Below, one piece after another: positions 62,401 to 64,000 of a DNA stretch of 64,000 bases. A program made the position numbers and the translations under genes. Source of the DNA: Zhengitettix transpicula (Eukaryota > Arthropoda > Insecta > Orthoptera > Tetrigidae); assembly GCA_037074705.1 (NCBI GenBank), contig CM073592.1:85811129-85875128 (forward strand), in the 5' to 3' direction. Below the pieces are notes generated by a model. That model did no database searches, was not told the DNA's origin, and saw nothing but the letters and a program-made list of their open reading frames with translations. Numbering within the stretch: the stretch's first letter is position 1; every line of letters begins with the position of its first letter.

Positions 62401-63368
62401 TTGAACTTTTCAGACTGCGTTATAAGGATTTGAATGTCCAGAGTGTTTTTGAAAAGTATATCTTGCCACCAAACAGAAGTGGTACTTGTCTGTTTTTGGT
62501 AAAATATTATGAAACTTGCAGATTAACTATGGTGTTTGTTATTTAAAATTGCAAATTCATTGAAGCCACGTGAAATCAAGTCAGGTTCATATTTTAACAA
62601 GGGAGGTTCTAGTTCACTATAAGCATAGTTGTTTTGAAATGTTAAAGATTTGCAGTTACTTGCATGAATTTAATTAAATTTAGCAGTCTTCTCTCACAAT
62701 TAAAAATGAAAATATTTAAAGATTATGATTGGAAGTCATTCCAATACTTTCAAAAAATGTTTACACCAATTGTAGAACCAATTAGGGTTTGTAGGATTTA
62801 AAATATACCAACCAAATTTTTTAATTTGATATTAGTTACATGAATAAACTTTTAAGAATTATTATATATTAAGTTACTTGTATAAAAGTTTTAATATATT
62901 TTGAATTCTCATAAATATTTTGTTGACAATTAAATAATCTCTATATCTGATAATTCACATTTACTAGGTGCGGAAGTTATTGGTCACTTGGAAACTATTG
63001 AAGGGCAAGACCTGGGCGAGTTGGTTATTGTGAGTAAAAGTAAAGGAAGAGGAAGACCCAGAGGGAAACGGAGAAAAGGCCGGTACCAATGTGATGTTTG
63101 TGGCCGTTGCTTTCTACATAAGAAAAGATATTTTGTACACAAGTAGGTACTTACTTTCAAAATTCAATTCAAGGGTCCAATTTTAGGACATTGAGAAATT
63201 TTGGTTGTTATTAACCATATTAAATTATTATTCAATTTTATGTACATTTTTTCTGTTTCAGAACTTTTCATAAAGGTGTGAAGTTTGAATGTACTGAATG
63301 TAACAAGCGTTTCACAAGTAAGGAGTACATTGAATTGCACCAGAAAACGACAGGCCACTCAGGAGAAG
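59336..63368 (+). CDS. ZAD / AT-hook / C2H2 zinc-finger protein, 5' part (gene runs off the right edge)
   Basis: Seven exons join in frame with GT-AG introns: 59336-59470, 59775-59903, 59979-60102, 60988-61231, 61773-61912, 62968-63142 and 63262-63368, giving 351 residues without a stop. Residues 1-88 form a ZAD: Cys11-x2-Cys14 and Cys57-x2-Cys60, the four zinc ligands of the family, which mediates dimerisation. Residues 153-162 are an AT-hook (core RGRP), followed by acidic stretches and a basic KRRKRK cluster near 200 that may be a nuclear signal. A second AT-hook-like run (GRGRPRGK) lies at 284-291. Fingers: C299-C302-H315-H319 (C-x2-C-x12-H-x3-H) and C326-C329-H342-H348 (C-x2-C-x12-H-x5-H). 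The last exon ends in phase 1 with a good donor, so more fingers are expected beyond the window. The start is the first in-frame ATG (ccatcATGg). Role by family: nuclear sequence-specific transcription or chromatin regulator; the target is unknown. The orthologue is not identified. Confidence 0.93.
59775..59903 (+). CDS. ZAD-ZNF exon 2 (second half of ZAD)
   Basis: The acceptor is ttacag|GTGCAG and the donor CAG|GTACCT; 43 codons, phase 0 to 0. It carries LPRTICPGC (second cysteine pair) and the amphipathic helix around FFDLLVDGQKRIRELW that closes the ZAD fold. A competing AG six bases downstream (GTGCAG|GAC) would drop only two residues. Confidence 0.92.
59979..60102 (+). CDS. ZAD-ZNF exon 3 (linker)
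   Basis: The acceptor is tttctag|GTTGAG after a very short 75-base intron; the donor is CAGA|GTAAGT, phase 1. It encodes 41 residues of polar linker (VEQQKRAEKAG...RIVVQ) with no recognised domain. Confidence 0.87.
60103..60987 (+). other. Third intron of the ZAD-ZNF gene
   Basis: 885 bases, AT-rich, with a run of 16 C at 60635-60650; no other feature. Confidence 0.8.
60988..61231 (+). CDS. ZAD-ZNF exon 4 (AT-hook and basic cluster)
   Basis: The acceptor is gtttcag|TTATGG; two bases complete an Ile codon, then 80 codons and two bases before ctag|GTTAGT. It encodes the AT-hook PRRKRGRPKK, a glutamate-rich helix, an acidic DLPDGDTDVEGD run and the basic GRKRRKRK cluster. Confidence 0.9.
61773..61912 (+). 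CDS. ZAD-ZNF exon 5 (acidic linker)
   Basis: The acceptor is aatacag|ATTTAAGG, where the first base completes an Arg codon; the donor is GAAG|GTAAAC, phase 1. A FKEVVQGKELERIF segment is followed by an Asp/Glu-rich run (DEDDQDDGEGEEAEE) of the kind often found between the ZAD and the fingers. Confidence 0.88.
61913..62967 (+). other. Fifth intron of the ZAD-ZNF gene
   Basis: 1055 bases of AT-rich DNA with no supported internal exon or repeat. Confidence 0.8.
62968..63142 (+). CDS. ZAD-ZNF exon 6 (second AT-hook, most of finger 1)
   Basis: The acceptor is ttactag|GTGCGG. The donor is taken as CACAA|GTAGGT, because using the next GT (AG|GTACTT) would read a TAG stop. This choice restores a perfect C-x2-C-x12-H-x3-H finger, with His315 here and His319 in the next exon. 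It encodes GRGRPRGKRRKG immediately before YQCDVCGRCF. Confidence 0.9.
63262..63368 (+). CDS. ZAD-ZNF exon 7 (end of finger 1, finger 2)
   Basis: The acceptor is ctgtttcag|AACTTT and the donor GAAG|GTAATA, phase 1. It completes finger 1 (TFHKG) and encodes finger 2, KFECTECNKRFTSKEY with His342 and His348. No further exon is seen between 63369 and 64000. Confidence 0.9.
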
Positions 63369-63509
63369 GTAATATAATTTCACTTAAAGGTTACTGTCAA
63401 ACAAACTCAAATTAATTTTCATTTACCCATAAAGATCCAAGCTAAAGCTTTACCTTTCAAAACTTGGAAACTATTAAAATGAACCACAGTTAAGCAACTG
63501 GTATCTGTC

Positions 63510-63512
<3 letters not shown>

Positions 63513-63541
<29 letters not shown>
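63513..63541. repeat. (TA)n microsatellite in last visible intron
   Basis: Pure TA tract within the intron after exon 7. Confidence 0.95.
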
Positions 63542-63544
<3 letters not shown>

Positions 63545-64000
63545 GAAGATATTTCTTGAAATTTTTGTTTTATCACACTCTTTATTTCAAAAAGTGTGAA
63601 TATATTGTGTCTAATGCTTGGGAATACTGTATTCTTAAAAGCTTGGTTTTGTATATATTATTAAGCTGCCCCCCTCATGTAACAACAAACTGATTGTTGT
63701 AATTGATGAATTGACCCCACATATGAACATGCAAAACTTTTAGTTTTTGTCATGGCATCCTCTGTCATAGAATAAGTTAGCAAAACCTGCTTCACAGGTA
63801 GATTTTTTTACCACAGTTTTTACTTTCTTAAATTGAAATTAGCTCATCCTAAGACCAATTTTACCTTTCAGAAGACAATTACACAATTAAAATGAGTAAC
63901 TGCGAAAATAGCTTGGGTTAAACCAAGTTAAAGTGTTATTCCTTTATGAGTATGAACATAGCCTGCCAGTTTAACAAATTATGTTTTAAAGCCTGTGAGA

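Overview
The window looks like AT-rich, transposon-laden genomic DNA from an insect. The basis is one intron-split gene with a ZAD (the insect-expanded zinc-finger-associated domain), canonical GT-AG introns, many (TA)n runs, and several families of non-LTR, SINE-like and DNA-transposon relics. The species cannot be named from the sequence alone. A polyneopteran-type large genome (cockroach, termite or stick insect) is a guess from the repeat load.

Layout. 0-8 kb: TA-rich DNA, an inverted pair of dead reverse-transcriptase fragments, a copy of transposon family A, two possible spliced exons on the minus strand near 5 kb, and a jockey/CR1-like reverse-transcriptase relic on the minus strand (6.6-7.3 kb). 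8-17 kb: mostly featureless AT-rich DNA with small fold-back repeats and a tRNA-like SINE head. 17-36 kb: three copies of family B and three of family A. These are about 0.7-1.0 kb elements whose ends share a TATTGTARTAATT-type terminal inverted repeat and which mostly abut (TA)n microsatellites. A long-TIR element lies at 28.7-29.4 kb, and two short fold-back elements with hammerhead-ribozyme-like cores lie at 31.4-32.0 kb. 36-50 kb: AT-rich DNA with scattered copies of a poly(A)-tailed retroposon (family D), a 240-bp direct repeat, and a CpG-rich candidate first exon on the minus strand at 50.3 kb. 50.5-55.3 kb: a nest of family D copies in alternating orientation, forming large inverted repeats. 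55-59 kb: a TATA/initiator pair on the minus strand, a degenerate tandem repeat, and two more hammerhead-like motifs, including the best one at 58.63 kb.

59.3-64 kb: the only confident protein-coding gene, on the plus strand and running off the right edge. Seven exons encode 351 residues so far: an N-terminal ZAD, an AT-hook, basic and acidic stretches, a second AT-hook, then the first two C2H2 fingers. It is a probable nuclear DNA-binding regulator. The remaining short open frames are mostly antisense shadows or repeat fragments and are not called as genes. The possible undescribed system is the set of hammerhead-like ribozyme motifs carried at the ends or centres of small inverted-repeat elements. 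Its own limits are stated in the findings.
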